From contig NC_054741.1 of assembly GCF_018143015.1 (NCBI RefSeq), positions 56,683,048 to 56,747,047 of the forward strand: a stretch of 64,000 bases of DNA, read 5' to 3'. Of this stretch, positions 1-11,875 are shown one piece after another. Position numbers and translations under genes: made by a program. Source of the stretch: Lytechinus variegatus. Its lineage: Eukaryota; Echinodermata; Echinoidea; Temnopleuroida; Toxopneustidae. The notes under the pieces were generated by a model, which saw nothing but the letters and a program-made list of their open reading frames with translations, made no database searches and had not been told where the DNA came from. Numbering within the stretch: position 1 is the stretch's first letter; every line of letters begins with the position of its first letter.

Positions 1-408
1 AATCTGAAATTGGATTTTTGTAATAAAAATGTATAATTTTTTGCTCACTCGCATTGTTTTTTTACCCGATACACCATATCGCCCCTCAAAATGTTGCCTC
101 ATGACGCCATTGCCTGCCCCCCCCTTTTGAGAAGCAAAATACTAAAATTTGTAATGTAAATATGCCATTAAAACAAAGGTGTGCCCCCTCTTTTGAAATT
201 GAAGACCCTTTTTTTCGTGTACGAAATATACTTCATTTGTGGGTGAAAACCTTTATTTTTATTTTTTTTGCTTGTCAATTGGTTGAAAAACTTTTTTTTT
301 GGGGGGGGTGGGGCTGGTCGAAACTTTCCTCTGAAAAATTAGACCCCTTTTGGAAAATCATGGATCTGCCCCTGATAAGACCGGAGATTTTTTTGCTCTT
401 GCCCCTCC
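1..408. other. AT-rich flank, no gene seen
   Basis: The stretch contains C-runs, T-runs and short fragments that look like degraded repeat DNA. Open frames here (for example 162-704 plus, 275-526 minus) have no recognisable domain, run through homopolymers and continue into the hairpin element at 409. I see no gene. Confidence 0.5.
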
Positions 409-1123
409 TGCATGGCCACCGACCCGTTACGCTCCTGCCCAGCCCGACCAGCATTGCAGCAAGATCCGAATGGATCAAACTAACGTTAAGATGTAACGCG
501 TTACATCTTGCTAAGAGCCAGGTCAAACATCGTTCGTATCAGCAGCATTCCAGCAATCAAGCTATCGAAGGTGAAAAAGATACAGAGGATGATTTTGAGA
601 TGGTGATCCTTAATTGTTATAGCGATCTTTGTCCATGCCAAAATTGTTTCACTTTGTGCTTTTGCATTTCATTCTCTGCAAAAGTGAAGCAGTACAAGCT
701 TTGATGATTTTTGTATAGGTCTAGATTTCTTAATTGAATCGATACATAATGTGACTCATGTCATGACTTACTTCACCGCCACATTTACAAGCCTATCAAA
801 TAGAAGACGAAGTAAGTCATGAGTCACATTATTCATCGACTCAATTAAGAAATCTAGATGTAGACCTATACAAAAATCATCAAAGTTTGCACCGCTTCAC
901 TTTTGCAGAGAGTGAAATGCAAGAGCACAAAGTGAAAACAAATTACCTTCGATCGCTTGATTGCTCAATGCTGGTGATATACGAACGATGTTTGACCTGG
1001 CTTTGGGCAAGATGTAAACGCGGTAGGCCTACATCGAACATCTATATTTATTTTGATCCATTCGGATCTTGCTGAAATGCTGGTCGGACGTCGGGCTGGT
1101 CTCCCGGGGCCGGGCTGCATGCA
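409..1123. repeat. Long imperfect inverted repeat (hairpin or fold-back element)
   Basis: The left arm (about 409-769) and right arm (about 805-1123) are reverse complements over most of their length. Matching blocks include the segment around GATCCGAATGGATC, the segment around CAGGTCAAACATCGTTCGTAT, the segment around TTAATTGA..TCTAGA, and the arm-closing GACTTACTTC / GAAGTAAGTC. A central loop of about 35 bases (770-804) separates the arms. The left arm carries extra sequence at about 571-640. No transposase frame lies inside. It is best read as a non-autonomous fold-back or MITE-like DNA element; superfamily and target duplication were not determined. If transcribed it would form a long double-stranded RNA. 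Confidence 0.7.
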
Positions 1124-3919
1124 AGTCAATCGCAAACTTCTCTGCTGCACGAATAGCTATTTTTATTCTGAAGTCCAGGTAGTCTACATCAATGAATGCA
1201 GCAAAGGCTTAAATTTGTTCTAGCTCTTTACTTGAAAGGAATTTACTGGCCCTCTTTCCTTGGGTAAGACGTGCATGTAGCATATATTTGCTAGTGATAA
1301 ATCGTCATTTTCGCTGTCAAAACACGACGAGGACGACGACATCTTATCCGCCATCGTACATTCTGTATATAACGTATATTTAATGTACAGCGAATAAAAA
1401 AGAATTAAAAAACGCGAACGAGGTTACATGCATTGTGCACGCTTGCGCGCGTTCACTGAAGTCCTTAACACACGGGGTGAATGGCGGAATTTCCAGTCGA
1501 ATCAATGGTACGATTTTGCATATTATTATTTTAATTTTGAGGTCAGGAGCAGAATTTACCGATGGCAACATTGTGCATGTATTCACTCATAATATTTTAC
1601 ATATTATTATGTCCAAGAATCGTGGTTGTATTTGCCGCCCCACGGAAAGTCACAATTTTAGCGACCATCCCACAGTCTATCCCCTCATCTTATTATTCAC
1701 TCGTCTTCCTCCTCTCTTTTTTCTCCTCTCTTGTCCCTCCGCCTATGGCTCGTCACCGTTCACCACCGTTTAATAGAAATTAGCCACCATTAAGGCAAAG
1801 CCGTATACGCTCGACCGCCGCTGATGGTCCCTCCTACTGCTCCGAAAGTTTTGTATTGAGCTGCAGAAAACATTGCGAGCGGTGAGGAGCGGGCAATTTT
1901 CCGCTCCTGCAAAGTTCACCCCCCGCTCCAACAACGCCCGGTCAAAGCTTGGCACCACTAGACGCAAGTTCATGGACGCTTGGGTCCGCTAAGCCAACGC
2001 AGAAATCTTGAAAGCTGGACCACCGCTGCGATGATTAAACGTTGCATAAACTTTGGTAGAGAGGTTGTATGTGGTTTACAATTGTATACGGGATTGCTGG
2101 AACAGTGTCGGACGTTGAAGCAGCGATCCAGTGCGATGATGAACTTTGGTTTGACGTTGGTATGGAGGTGTCACCGCTAAACCAACGCTCGCTACCGTTA
2201 ATCCAACGCTGAAGCAACGCCGGCTTCAGCGGTGCACCGCCAAGGCAACACCCTCGTTTTCGATTTTTTTTTCCATTTTACGCGCGATGACGAGCGTTGT
2301 CGAAATTCGACCCCCTCTCCTTACCGTTCAAAGACCGCTCCATCAAAGTTCTGGCGGTGTGACTTAAGCATTACACATTGAACATGAATATAGAATTACA
2401 CATTTCCCATAGATTAATGTTAAACAGGAATGTACGATGAAAACTGATCTAGTAAATTTCGATCAATTTCAATGTGTTTACTATTGCCCCCTACTCCATC
2501 AGTGACATCATTAATTTCTCTGAAAGTTTGTAATAGGTATATTGTTAAATTTACTTCAACTAGAACTAATAATATCGTTGTCATAGACAGCCCCAAATAA
2601 CCTAAAACAGGTAGGATGCATGGTCAATGGTTGCATCAAGGAATTAGCAGTATTCTTGAGGTATTACTTTGCTGCAAATAAAAAAATGATGTACCCCATA
2701 CCGCCCAAATAATAATACTAGATGTGTAGGAATAAAAGGAACTATCTCGTATGATTACCATGCAAAGTTTCAGAGCTATTATTAAAACAACTTGATGCAA
2801 ACACTTTTTTAAAACTAAATTATTTTTAATCATTGTCTGATAAGTATACTTGTGTCTTGGCCCCCTCGTTCATGTGATGGCGCCGTGAACCTTGAACATT
2901 TATAGACAACAGGAAAGATGGAGAAGATCTCTATAAAAATCAATAAAACATTCATCTTTATGGATGAGTAGTAGTATTTATCCTCTAATGGATTGAAACG
3001 TCTGTCACCTGCCCCCCAAAAATCAACATTTTCTCTATTCTGTTGGAAGCGACACCTGTCGTAAAAAGCAATTAAAGCTCGATATTTGAACATTTCGGTA
3101 AGTTGTCCTTTCTGTGACATCAAATCGAATCCAAAGGTCATGTTTCGCGCTGTGTCGGAGTCAAGTGAACTATTCAGAATTGATATTTTCGATAGTTTTG
3201 CAAGAATTTGTAATATGAATATTAAAGAAACGTGGGAAAGGCGTTGACACCCGTTGTCTTAAGAAGTGTGAAAAACTATGGGTTAAGATGTATCAGCTCC
3301 CATGAATTAAAAAAGTGTTTTGCTGTTAAAATGGCAGAAAATAAAACGAGTTTTTGTATTTGCATCACGAAATTTTTTCAATGGTTAAGTTGCCGTTTTA
3401 ATGCAAAATGATAGTTTAGTATTCAACGTTCTGTAAAAGGGGAAAGGCCGAATTTACTATCCTAACTGGTTTTTCTTTGTACAGTACTCTGAATGAAAAA
3501 CTTTTCATTCTTCATATTCTAATAACACTGACAATCACGTTATTATGTATGTATAATGAAATAAAATAATTAGATCAAATTCCGATGTGAAGGAACCGTT
3601 ACATTTTCCTTTCCTTGTAAAAATTACTACTAAACTTTAAATTCACCTTCCAATCGGAGCTACATCAATATGGAAAGAGCCATTCACTCATCTGACCCAC
3701 AATTATCTCGGAATGTGATGATGACCTTGTCTGATATTTTAAATAACATTTGGAACAATGACGCTTCCCGCCAATATTTGGAGTACAGTGGAAAACAGTT
3801 TGGGAGATGGCGCCGAAAGCTGACGTCATAGATCTTGAGGAAATGTATCGACATAATCTGAGCGTGGACAGCTTTCTTATGTGTGCATCATAAATTACTA
3901 AATAAGAAGACGTACAATT
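1124..3919. other. Intergenic, no gene recognised
   Basis: The stretch is AT-rich apart from a more GC-rich block at about 1780-2260 with recurring CAACGC/ACCGC words that looks like a decayed repeat. Short frames (up to 112 codons, such as 1435-1773 plus and 2830-3141 minus) show no domain, no splice context and no codon signature I would trust. Confidence 0.4.
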
Positions 3920-4070
3920 CAGGGACCCGTTGCAGAAAGAGTTACAATCAATCGCAACTCTAAAAATCATGCGCAACTTGATCTTCAACCAATCATCAGC
4001 GCGCGTTTTAGACTTGCGAATGATTTTTTGACTTGCGTTTAAACGCAACTCTTTCTGCAACGGGCCCCTG
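3920..4070. mobile_element. Short MITE, 151 bp
   Basis: Both ends carry the same inverted sequence: CAGGGACCCGTTGCAGAAAG at the left and its near-perfect reverse complement (CTTTCTGCAACGGGCCCCTG) at the right. The terminal repeats extend about 26 bases. There is no coding capacity, as usual for a MITE. Superfamily is not assigned because the target duplication is not clear. Confidence 0.8.
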
Positions 4071-4349
4071 AGTTTATCAAAACAGAATATCGGCATTGTT
4101 ATTAAGAAATTTAATCGAAAAATAGCATGCACCAGAAAAGTCCCAAAGCTGTCTTTAATCAATGCCGTGGCCCTGGGAAGCGGGATTACTGGGGTTGCTG
4201 AAGTAACCCAAATATTTTTCTGGGGTACACAGCATAGGCAGCACCCCTGAAAATCAGATTGGTATGCTAAAATCGAAATATGTAACCCAAATGTCCTTCA
4301 GTTTTTCCCCCTTTATATTTCTTTTAAAAGTGTGCTAGCCCTTAAAAAA

Positions 4350-5161
4350 ATATTTGACGCATCGATGTAATTTAATGATTTAAGTTTAATCACCATCAAA
4401 TTGCACGCAACATGGATCTGAATATTCATGAACTTCATAATTACTTTAGTGACGTCGTAGATTATAATGACAAAAGTGTCACAACAATTGACGCTTACTC
4501 GCATCCTGTTATAGGGTCAACCATTCTTTTATTGGTCGTCATCATACTAAAGCCAAATTATACGTTGCTCTCTTAACTATATCTTGTTCCATGGGCTCTA
4601 GTTGGTAGTAGACCCTAAATCTTTCGTCCCATTTCAAAATGAAATGTGTGAGGCTCAATATCTCTATGAAGTTAAAATGATTTTTTAATTTCGTATCAAG
4701 CGAAAAAAAAAAGAAAATATGCCACAAAGTTGAAACTAGTTCAGACATTGAATGAGTAGTCATTAGCCTGGACGCCACATGTTAAGATTAAAAGTAAGGA
4801 TCTGAATATTCATGAACTTCATAATTACTTTAGTGACGTCGTAGATTATAATGACAAAAGTGTCACAACAATTGACGCTTACTCGCATCCTGTTATAGGG
4901 TCAACCATTCTTTTATTGGTCGTCATCATACTAAAGCCAAATTATACGTTGCTCTCTTAACTATATCTTGTTCCATGGGCTCTAGTTGGTAGTAGACCCT
5001 AAATCTTTCGTCCCATTTCAAAATGAAATGTGTGAGGCTCAATATCTCTATGAAGTTAAAATGATTTTTTAATTTTGTATCAAGCGAAAAAAAAAAGAAA
5101 ATATGCCACAAAGTTGAAACTAGTTCAGACATTGAATGAGTAGTCATTAGCCTGGACGCCA
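4350..5161 (-). repeat. Degenerate left edge of the array with a 384-bp local duplication
   Basis: From about 4350 the sequence aligns imperfectly to the spacer upstream of U1 but has no U1 gene or U1 promoter. A segment at 4414-4777 recurs at 4798-5161, offset by 384 bp and almost identical. Both differ from the array consensus at many of the same sites, for example TAGTGACGTCGTAG in place of TACTGACGTTGCAG. This is a typical decayed edge of a tandem array. Confidence 0.8.
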
Positions 5162-5602
5162 CCCATTGGAAATGACCATGCACCCTAATTATTTTTCCCC
5201 CTTTTTTAAAGATCGGTGACGAAAGTAGTGGTTGGTAAAAGCTGACGCTTTAAACGAGTCGTTTGTTTTTTTAGTTGAGAATCATAATGCAACTTTTGAC
5301 AAGTAACCAATGGTCAGACGGAAAACTAAGCAACAGCGAACCAATATTTTTAGAAGTATGCCAAGTTGAAATATGCATCGTTTAGAAAGATTACCTTAAA
5401 AGTTATTTTTACAGATTATGTGTCATTAAGAAAACTGTTTTAAATCTGCTTTTATCGGAAACCTGCGACCAAGCAAAGTGAGCAAGCCACTAAGAAGTCG
5501 GATTTGTTTTTTTCTAAATTAGCAAATATTATTTGGAAACACATTTCGCTTGTACAATTGGCCAACATTCCAGCATGAAATTATTTCGGGTGGCTTTTGT
5601 TT

Positions 5603-5611
5603 TCTTTCTTT
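5603..5611 (-). terminator. snRNA 3' box of U1 copy 1
   Basis: On the minus strand AAAGAAAGA lies 15 bases beyond the inferred U1 3' end. It matches the core of the metazoan snRNA 3' box (AAARNNAGA), which directs Integrator-dependent 3' processing. It is preserved in every copy, including the two with divergent spacers, whereas the DNA just beyond it varies. Confidence 0.65.
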
Positions 5612-5625
5612 GCATTAGTTGAATT

Positions 5626-5788
5626 GTAGGAGATAGCGCGAACGCAGATCTCCGCTACCATAAATTGTACGCCCGAGTTCCCCACGTTTGGGGGAATCGC
5701 AAGGTTCAGCAAGCCGGAGTGCAATGGCAAGCCTCGCCCTGGGGGTGCATCCTTCTTGATCAATGCGACCCCTGCGCCAGGTAAGTAT
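5626..5788 (-). ncRNA. U1: U1 snRNA, copy 1 (reference copy)
   Basis: U1 snRNA is the RNA core of the U1 snRNP, which base-pairs with pre-mRNA 5' splice sites in the nucleus. The minus strand begins ATACTTACCTGG, the invariant 5' end complementary to the splice donor. It then shows the stem-loop I loop GATCAAGAAG (U1-70K site), the stem-loop II loop CATTGCACTCC (U1A site), a stem-loop III around CCCCCAAACGTGGGG, the Sm site AATTTATGG and a terminal stem-loop IV with a TTCG loop. CGCAGGG near the 5' end can pair with CCTTGCG (helix H). Length is about 163 nt against 164 in human; the exact 3' end is uncertain by a few bases. The downstream spacer of this unit lacks a block of roughly 175 bp present in other units. 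Confidence 0.97.
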
Positions 5789-5850
5789 GCTCCCCATCCA
5801 TCGGTCGCCGTACTTGATCAAATCTTATCTGCGATATAAAGCAGTTAAAC
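5789..5850 (-). promoter_or_regulatory. U1 proximal promoter block (copy 1)
   Basis: The 60 or so bases upstream of U1 are nearly invariant in all units. On the minus strand the segment at -43 to -62 reads through TGCTTTATATCGC. This is where the proximal sequence element of pol II snRNA genes is expected (about -55). The GGCGACCGATGG segment near -25 is also constant. Copies differ mainly by a G/A change beside the TATA-like core (GCGATATAAA or GCAATATAAA on the plus strand). Function is inferred from position and conservation. Confidence 0.6.
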
Positions 5851-7012
5851 ATCTCACAATACAAAGAAAACACAGTCACATGATTTTATGAATCTGTACA
5901 ATCTTGGCAATTTTTGAGAGAAAGAAACCTCAAATCTCTGTGCCGCTCTCTGGAGCAACACTAATGACGTATCCATGTAATTCTATAATTTAAACGTAAT
6001 AACAAGTACAAAATTGCACGTAAGATGTGAAGAAGTAAGGATGTGAATATTCATGAACTTCACAATAACTTTACTGACGTTGCAGATTATAATGACAAAA
6101 GCGTCAGCTTACTCGCATCCTGTTATCGGGTCAACCTTTCTTTTATTGGTCGTCGTCTTACTTGGGCAAAATTATACTTTGCTCTCTTTAATATCTCGTT
6201 CCATGGGCTCTAGTTGGTAGTAGACCCGAAAGCTTTCGTCTCATTTTAGAATGAAATGTGAGGCTTAATATCTCTATAAAGTTAAAATGATTGTTTATTT
6301 TCATATCAAGCGAAAAAAAAAGAAAATATGCCACAAAGTTGAAACTAGTTCAGACATTAAATGAGTAGTCATTAGCCTGGACGCCACCCATTGGAAATGA
6401 CCATGCACCCTGATTATTTTTCCCCCTTTTTAAAGATCGGTGACGAAAGTAGTGGTTGGTAAAAGCTGACGCTTTAAACGAGTCGTTTGTTTTTTTAGTT
6501 GAGAATCATAATGCAACTTTTGACAAGTAACCAATGGTCAGACGGAAAACTAAGCAACAGCGAACCAATATTTTTAGAAGTATGCCAAGTTGAAATATGC
6601 ATCGTTTAGAAAGATTACCTTAAAAGTTATTTTTACAGATTATGTGTCATTAAGAAAACTGTTTTAAATCTGCTTTTATCGGAAACCTGCGACCAAGCAA
6701 AGTGAGCAAGCCACTAAGAAGTCGGATTTGTTTTTTCTAAATTAGCAAATATTATTTGGAAACACATTTCGCTTGTACAATTGGCCAAAATTTACAGGAA
6801 TGTGACACTCATTTTAGTCTGAGTTTTTTACTAGAAAGGAATAAAAATCCTAACCCCCTAAAGACACAAGTTGGGTTGAAAATTCAACCATATGTCATAA
6901 AAAGCATGATAAGGTCCAATTGAGCAATAGTTTTTGAAGGGATTACTCCATACATTCCAGCATGAAATTATTTCGGGTGGCTTTTGTTTTCTTTCTTTGC
7001 ATTAGTTGAATT

Positions 7013-7175
7013 GTAGGAGATAGCGCGAACGCAGATCTCCGCTACCATAAATTGTACGCCCGAGTTCCCCACGTTTGGGGGAATCGCAAGGTTCAGCAAG
7101 CCGGAGTGCAATGGCAAGCCTCGCCCTGGGGGTGCATTCTTCTTGATCAATGCGATCCCTGCGCCAGGTAAGTAT
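7013..7175 (-). ncRNA. U1: U1 snRNA, copy 2
   Basis: It is full length with all U1 landmarks. Two substitutions set it apart in the stem-loop I region: the minus strand has AAGAATGC instead of AAGGATGC, which turns a U.G closing pair into U-A, and GGGA instead of GGGG beside helix H. Neither touches the donor-pairing end, the U1-70K loop or the Sm site, so it could still be functional. Confidence 0.95.
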
Positions 7176-7823
7176 GCTCCCCATCCATCGGTCGCCGTAC
7201 TTGATCAAATCTTATCTGCGATATAAAGCAGTTAAACATCTCACAATACAAAGAAAACACAGTCACATGATTTTATGAATTTGTACAATTTTGGCAATTT
7301 TTGAGAGAAAGAAACCTCAAATCTCTGTGCCGCTCTCTGGAGCAACATTAATGACGTATCCATGTAATTCTATAATCTAAACGTAATTACAAGTACAAAA
7401 TTGCACGTAAGATGTGAAGAAGTAAGGATGTGAATATTCATGAACTTCACAATAACTTTACTGACGTTGCAGATTATAATGACAAAAGCGTCAGCTTACT
7501 CGCATCCTGTTATCGGGTCAACCTTTCTTTTATTGGTCGTCGTCTTACTTGGGCAAAATTATACTTTGCTCTCTTTAATATCTCGTTCCATGGGCTCTAG
7601 TTGGTAGTAGACCCGAAAGCTTTCGTCTCATTTTAGAATGAAATGTGAGGCTTAATATCTCTATAAAGTTAAAATGATTGTTTATTTTCATATCAAGCGA
7701 TAAAAAAAGAAAATATGCCACAAGGTTGAAACTAGTTCAGACATTAAATGAGTAGTCATTAGCCTGGACGCCACCCATTGGAAATGATCATGCACCCTGA
7801 TTATTTTTCCCCCTTTTTTAAAG

Positions 7824-8417
7824 ATTGGTGACGAAAATGTTGGTTGGTCCAAGCTGACGCTTTAAACGAGTCATTTATTTTTTTTTTTAGTTTAGAAACA
7901 TGATGCAACTTTTAACCACTAACTAATGTTCATATGGAAAAGAAACAACGATGGGCCAATAGGTTTTAAAATATACCCAGTTACAATATGTATTGATTGG
8001 AAGGATTAACTTGAAACGTGTTTTTGATGACGTTGTTTCAATGAGAAAACTATTTGGAGGGGGTTTTTATCGGAAACTTGCGACCGAGTAAAATGAGCGA
8101 GCCAATCTGCCGGAAAATCATTTTTTTTAAATCTCATTAGAATCTTTCAAAACTTAGCAAAGTTTATTTCGACATACATTTCGCAGTTGAGATGAAGCAG
8201 ATGTTAAAGTAGTATGCTATTTTTGTCACACGGATTTAAACCCGAGCTTTTATTGAAAGGAATGCCAATCCTGTCCCCTTAAGTAATAAAGAAACTAGTG
8301 GTTTGAAAAACCTGATAAGGTTGAAATTCACCAAAAATTGGAAGGGATTAGTCCATTCATGTCACCATCAGATTTTTTCGGGGAGCTTTTATTTTCTTTC
8401 TTTGCATTAATTGAATT
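7824..8417 (-). repeat. Type-B downstream spacer (unit of copy 3)
   Basis: From about 7824 to the U1 3' flank the spacer aligns only roughly to the usual spacer, with many substitutions and indels, but matches the spacer of copy 12 (24262-24985) closely. On both sides the sequence returns to the common type. The 3' box next to U1 is intact. Confidence 0.8.
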
Positions 8418-8580
8418 GTAGGAGATAGCGCGAACGCAGATCTCCACTACCATAAATTGTACGCCCGAGTTCCCCACGTTTGGGGGAATCGCAAGGTTCA
8501 GCAAGCCGGAGTGCAATGGCAAGCCTCGCCCTGGGGGTGCATCCTTCTTGATCAATGCGACCCCTGCGCCAGGTAAGTAT
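8418..8580 (-). ncRNA. U1: U1 snRNA, copy 3
   Basis: It is full length. One substitution lies between the Sm site and stem-loop IV (GGTAGTGGAG in place of GGTAGCGGAG on the minus strand), a position where human U1 also has U. The gene is joined to a type-B downstream spacer but to the common upstream promoter. Confidence 0.95.
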
Positions 8581-9807
8581 GCTCCCCATCCATCGGTCGC
8601 CGTACTTGATCAAATCTTATCTGCGATATAAAGCAGTTAAACATCTCACACTACAAAGAGAAAACAGTCACATGATTTTATGAATTTGTACAATTTTGGC
8701 AATTTTTGAGAGAAAGAAACCTCAAATCTCTGTGCCGCTCTCTGGAGCAACATTAATGACGTATCCATGTAATTCTATAATTTAAACGTAATAACAAGTA
8801 CAAAATTGCACGTAAGATGTGAAGAAGTAAGGATGTGAATATTCATGAACTTCACAATAACTTTACTGACGTTGCAGATTATAATGACAAAAGCGTCAGC
8901 TTACTCGCATCCTGTTATCGGGTCAACCTTTCTTTTATTGGTCGTCGTCTTACTTGGGCAAAATTATACTTTGCTCTCTTCAATATCTCGTTCCATGGGC
9001 TCTAGTTGGTAGTAGACCCGAAAGCTTTCGTCTCATTTTAGAATGAAATGTGAGGCTTAATATCTCGATAAAGTTAAAATGATTGTTTATTTTCATATCA
9101 AGCGAAAAAAAAAAGAAAATATGCCACAAAGTTGAAACTAGTTCAGACATTAAATGAGTAGTCATTAGCCTGGACGCCACCCATTGGAAATGACCATGCA
9201 CCCTGATTATTTTTCCCCCTTTTTTAAAGATCGGTGACGAAAGTAGTGGTTGGTAAAAGCTGACGCTTTAAACGAGTCGTTTGTTTTTTTAGTTGAGAAT
9301 CATAATGCAACTTTTGACAAGTAACCAATGGTCAGACGGAAAACTAAGCAACAGCGAACCAATATTTTTAGAAGTATGCCAAGTTGAAATATGCATCGTT
9401 TAGAAAGATTACCTTAAAAGTTATTTTTACAGATTATGTGTCATTAAGAAAACTGTTTTAAATCTGCTTTTATCGGAAACCTGCGACCAAGCAAAGTGAG
9501 CAAGCCACTAAGAAGTCGGATTTGGTTTTTTCTAAATTAGCAAATATTATTTGGAAACACATTTCGCTTGTACAATTGGCCAAAATTTACAGGAATGTGA
9601 CACTCATTTTAGTCTGAGTTTTTTACTAGAAAGGAATAAAAATCCTAACCCCCTAAAGACACAAGTTGGGTTGAAAATTCAACCATATGTCATAAAAAGC
9701 ATGATAAGGTCCAATTGAGCAATAGTTTTTGAAGGGATTACTCCATACATTCCAGCATGATATTATTTCAGGTGGCTTTTGTTTTCTTTCTTTGCATTAG
9801 TTGAATT

Positions 9808-9970
9808 GTAGGAGATAGCGCGAACGCAGATCTCCGCTACCATAAATTGTACGCCCGAGTTCCCCACGTTTGGGGGAATCGCAAGGTTCAGCAAGCCGGA
9901 GTGCAATGGCAAGCCTCGCCCTGGGGGTGCATCCTTCTTGATCAATGCGACCCCTGCGCCAGGTAAGTAT
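9808..9970 (-). ncRNA. U1: U1 snRNA, copy 4, cut off from its promoter by a LINE
   Basis: The U1 sequence itself is intact and matches the consensus. Its first base (9970) is followed upstream directly by the 3' tail of an L1/Tx1-type LINE. The U1 promoter lies 4 kb away, beyond the LINE at 14045. Unless the LINE carries promoter activity at its 3' end, this copy should be silent or be made only as the tail of a long read-through transcript. Confidence 0.93.
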
Positions 9971-10404
9971 TTTTTGTTTTAAATCATATTTATTTCTTCC
10001 TCATATCACATGTAAAAAAAAAATATATATATATATATATAACATGACATTAAAACTTAATTGTTTCAAGTTAACACATTAACATTTTAACATGGTGAGA
10101 AAAGGAATATATATGAATTTCAAATGTAAACTTAAAATTAATCTGCTCAAATTTTTTTAACAACTTATAATCACGAAGGGATAAATACAGAACAGAATCC
10201 GGGTACAACAGCAAAAATCTAAATTACGGAAATAAACTTATAATCTGTATATAAAACTCAAAATTCTCCATACTCTTCAATCAAACTGATTAATGAGGAA
10301 GTTATATTAATAAAAAAACATACACACAACTTAAAACCAGACCCTTAGCTACACTTAACCCCCCTACCCCCATAAACTACAAATAAAGAATAATAATAAT
10401 GGTA

Positions 10405-10444
<40 letters not shown>

Positions 10445-10446
<2 letters not shown>

Positions 10447-11356
10447 AAGTGGTGGAAGACTGTGAGGCTGATTCGTCAAAGTGCTCCCATTTTCTTAAAT
10501 GAAATGCCAAGGTTCCCCTTTCCGTTGCAAGCCGTTTCTCTTCTTTTCTATTTTCAATTAATTTATCTCTAATTTCCTTTACATTTGGAGGTAACCCCTT
10601 TTCCCTACCATGGAAGATCATGAATTTTATCAAAATCATAATGTGGTTTAATAATTGTTCTGTTTTTACATTAGTCCCATTTATTCCAATATGAATTTGT
10701 TTCCAAGATATTCTCCTAAGAAACGGTAAGTTTAATTTATCAGCACATTTCTCCCACAGTCTTTTAATTATATTACATTCAAAAAATACATGTTGGTATG
10801 TTTCTTCTGAAGTATTACAATATGAACACAACCCATTTATCCGAAGTTTGAATCTGTGTAGATGATGGTTCGTATAGACTATTCTATACAATAATTTAAA
10901 CTGAAACTCTCTCAATTTGCAAACTAATGTGCACAACCTTGGTCGAACAAAAATCTTTTCCACTTCCTTAACTGTTATATTATAAACTTCCATTAAGTTA
11001 TAAAAAGCGGAGCTAATTTCTACATTATTGCTAATTTGACTTCTATAAACCATTTTTGCATTTATTTCTTCAAATTTATAAACTTTCTTTGTAAATACTA
11101 TTTCTAGGCTGAGGCCACAGTGGATAGACTTCCTTTCCGGCTGAACGTTTCTTTTCCATTCATGAGGAATTATTGAATATATTTTTCCAATTTTTGTAAT
11201 TTCTTCTTTACTTAAACCCTTTAAAATAAAATAAGCATCCTTTTTCAATAACCCTTTTTCATCACAAATATGGTGAAGTCGATATATATTTTTCAAAAAC
11301 AAATTTTCATCAAATAATGTTTTGCCATCCAGCTGAATATATTTATTGTTGTACAA
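10445..11356 (-). pseudogene. LINE ORF2 C-terminal segment with zinc knuckle
   Basis: This open segment of 303 codons is the C-terminus of the LINE ORF2 protein. It contains a CCHC-type pattern (C-S-Y-C, then H and C in QHVFFEC) preceded by LHRFKLRINGLC, as in L1/Tx1 elements, where this region contributes to nucleic-acid binding. It continues the element from the preceding segment in a different frame, joining near 11350. It ends in a normal stop just before the poly-T (minus strand) of the 3' UTR. The apparent start methionine is internal to the ancestral protein. Confidence 0.85.
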
Positions 11357-11616
11357 ATTTCATTTCCCTTGTAATTCTCTTCTGCTTTAACATAATTTTT
11401 CATATCCGTCCATGTTTCTATTAAACTTCGATAGAAGGTAGGTAGCTTAATATTCACACTCTTGTCCCAATAGTTACAATAAAAAATCAAATTACCTCCC
11501 ATTGGTCTCATCAAATATTTGAAGTATTTTTTCCAATTAATACCTTGTTTTCCTGTAACAAGCCTTTTTATCCACATTATTCTCTGTGCTTTCACAAACA
11601 GTCTGAAATTCATCAT
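11293..11616 (-). pseudogene. LINE ORF2 segment between RT and C-terminus (frame 3 of 4)
   Basis: The segment reads through GGLKMMNFRLFVKAQRIMW-type sequence, a motif that follows the RT domain in L1-clade proteins. It is offset by frameshifts from the segments on both sides: near 11600-11645 upstream and near 11350 downstream. Confidence 0.75.
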
Positions 11617-11875
11617 TTTGAGCCCCCCTTGCGAATAGTCTAAAGTTATTATGGTATTTTTTTATTTTGTTTCTACCTTTCCATAAAAAATCAAAACTTA
11701 TTTCTTCAATCTCACTATGTACCCACTCTGGAACTGGCATCAATGATGATAAATATATCAATTTGGAATAGCCATATACTTTCATTAATTGAATTTTTCC
11801 CATTAATGTTAAATCGCGTTGCTTCCACCAATTAAATAATTTTTTAATTTTACTTAATATTTCTTTGTAGTTCAT
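11537..11875 (-). pseudogene. LINE ORF2 segment just after the RT domain (frame 2 of 4)
   Basis: It contains NWWKQRDLTLMGKIQLMK and a P-x-P with a following hydrophobic stretch, the conserved post-RT (thumb) region of L1-type proteins. It starts in the A-run where the main RT segment loses frame (about 11850-11880). Confidence 0.8.

Noticed and set aside
5615-5821. Recurring 60- and 68-codon open frames on the minus strand (in almost every unit)
   Set aside because: They run straight through the U1 snRNA gene from its promoter to its 3' box. Their conservation is explained by the snRNA and by array homogeneity, not by coding.
8980-9201. Recurring 66-85-codon frames in the U1 spacer (MHGHFQWVASRL type)
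   Set aside because: They recur because the spacer recurs, and they are broken or shifted in many units by homopolymer changes. No domain.
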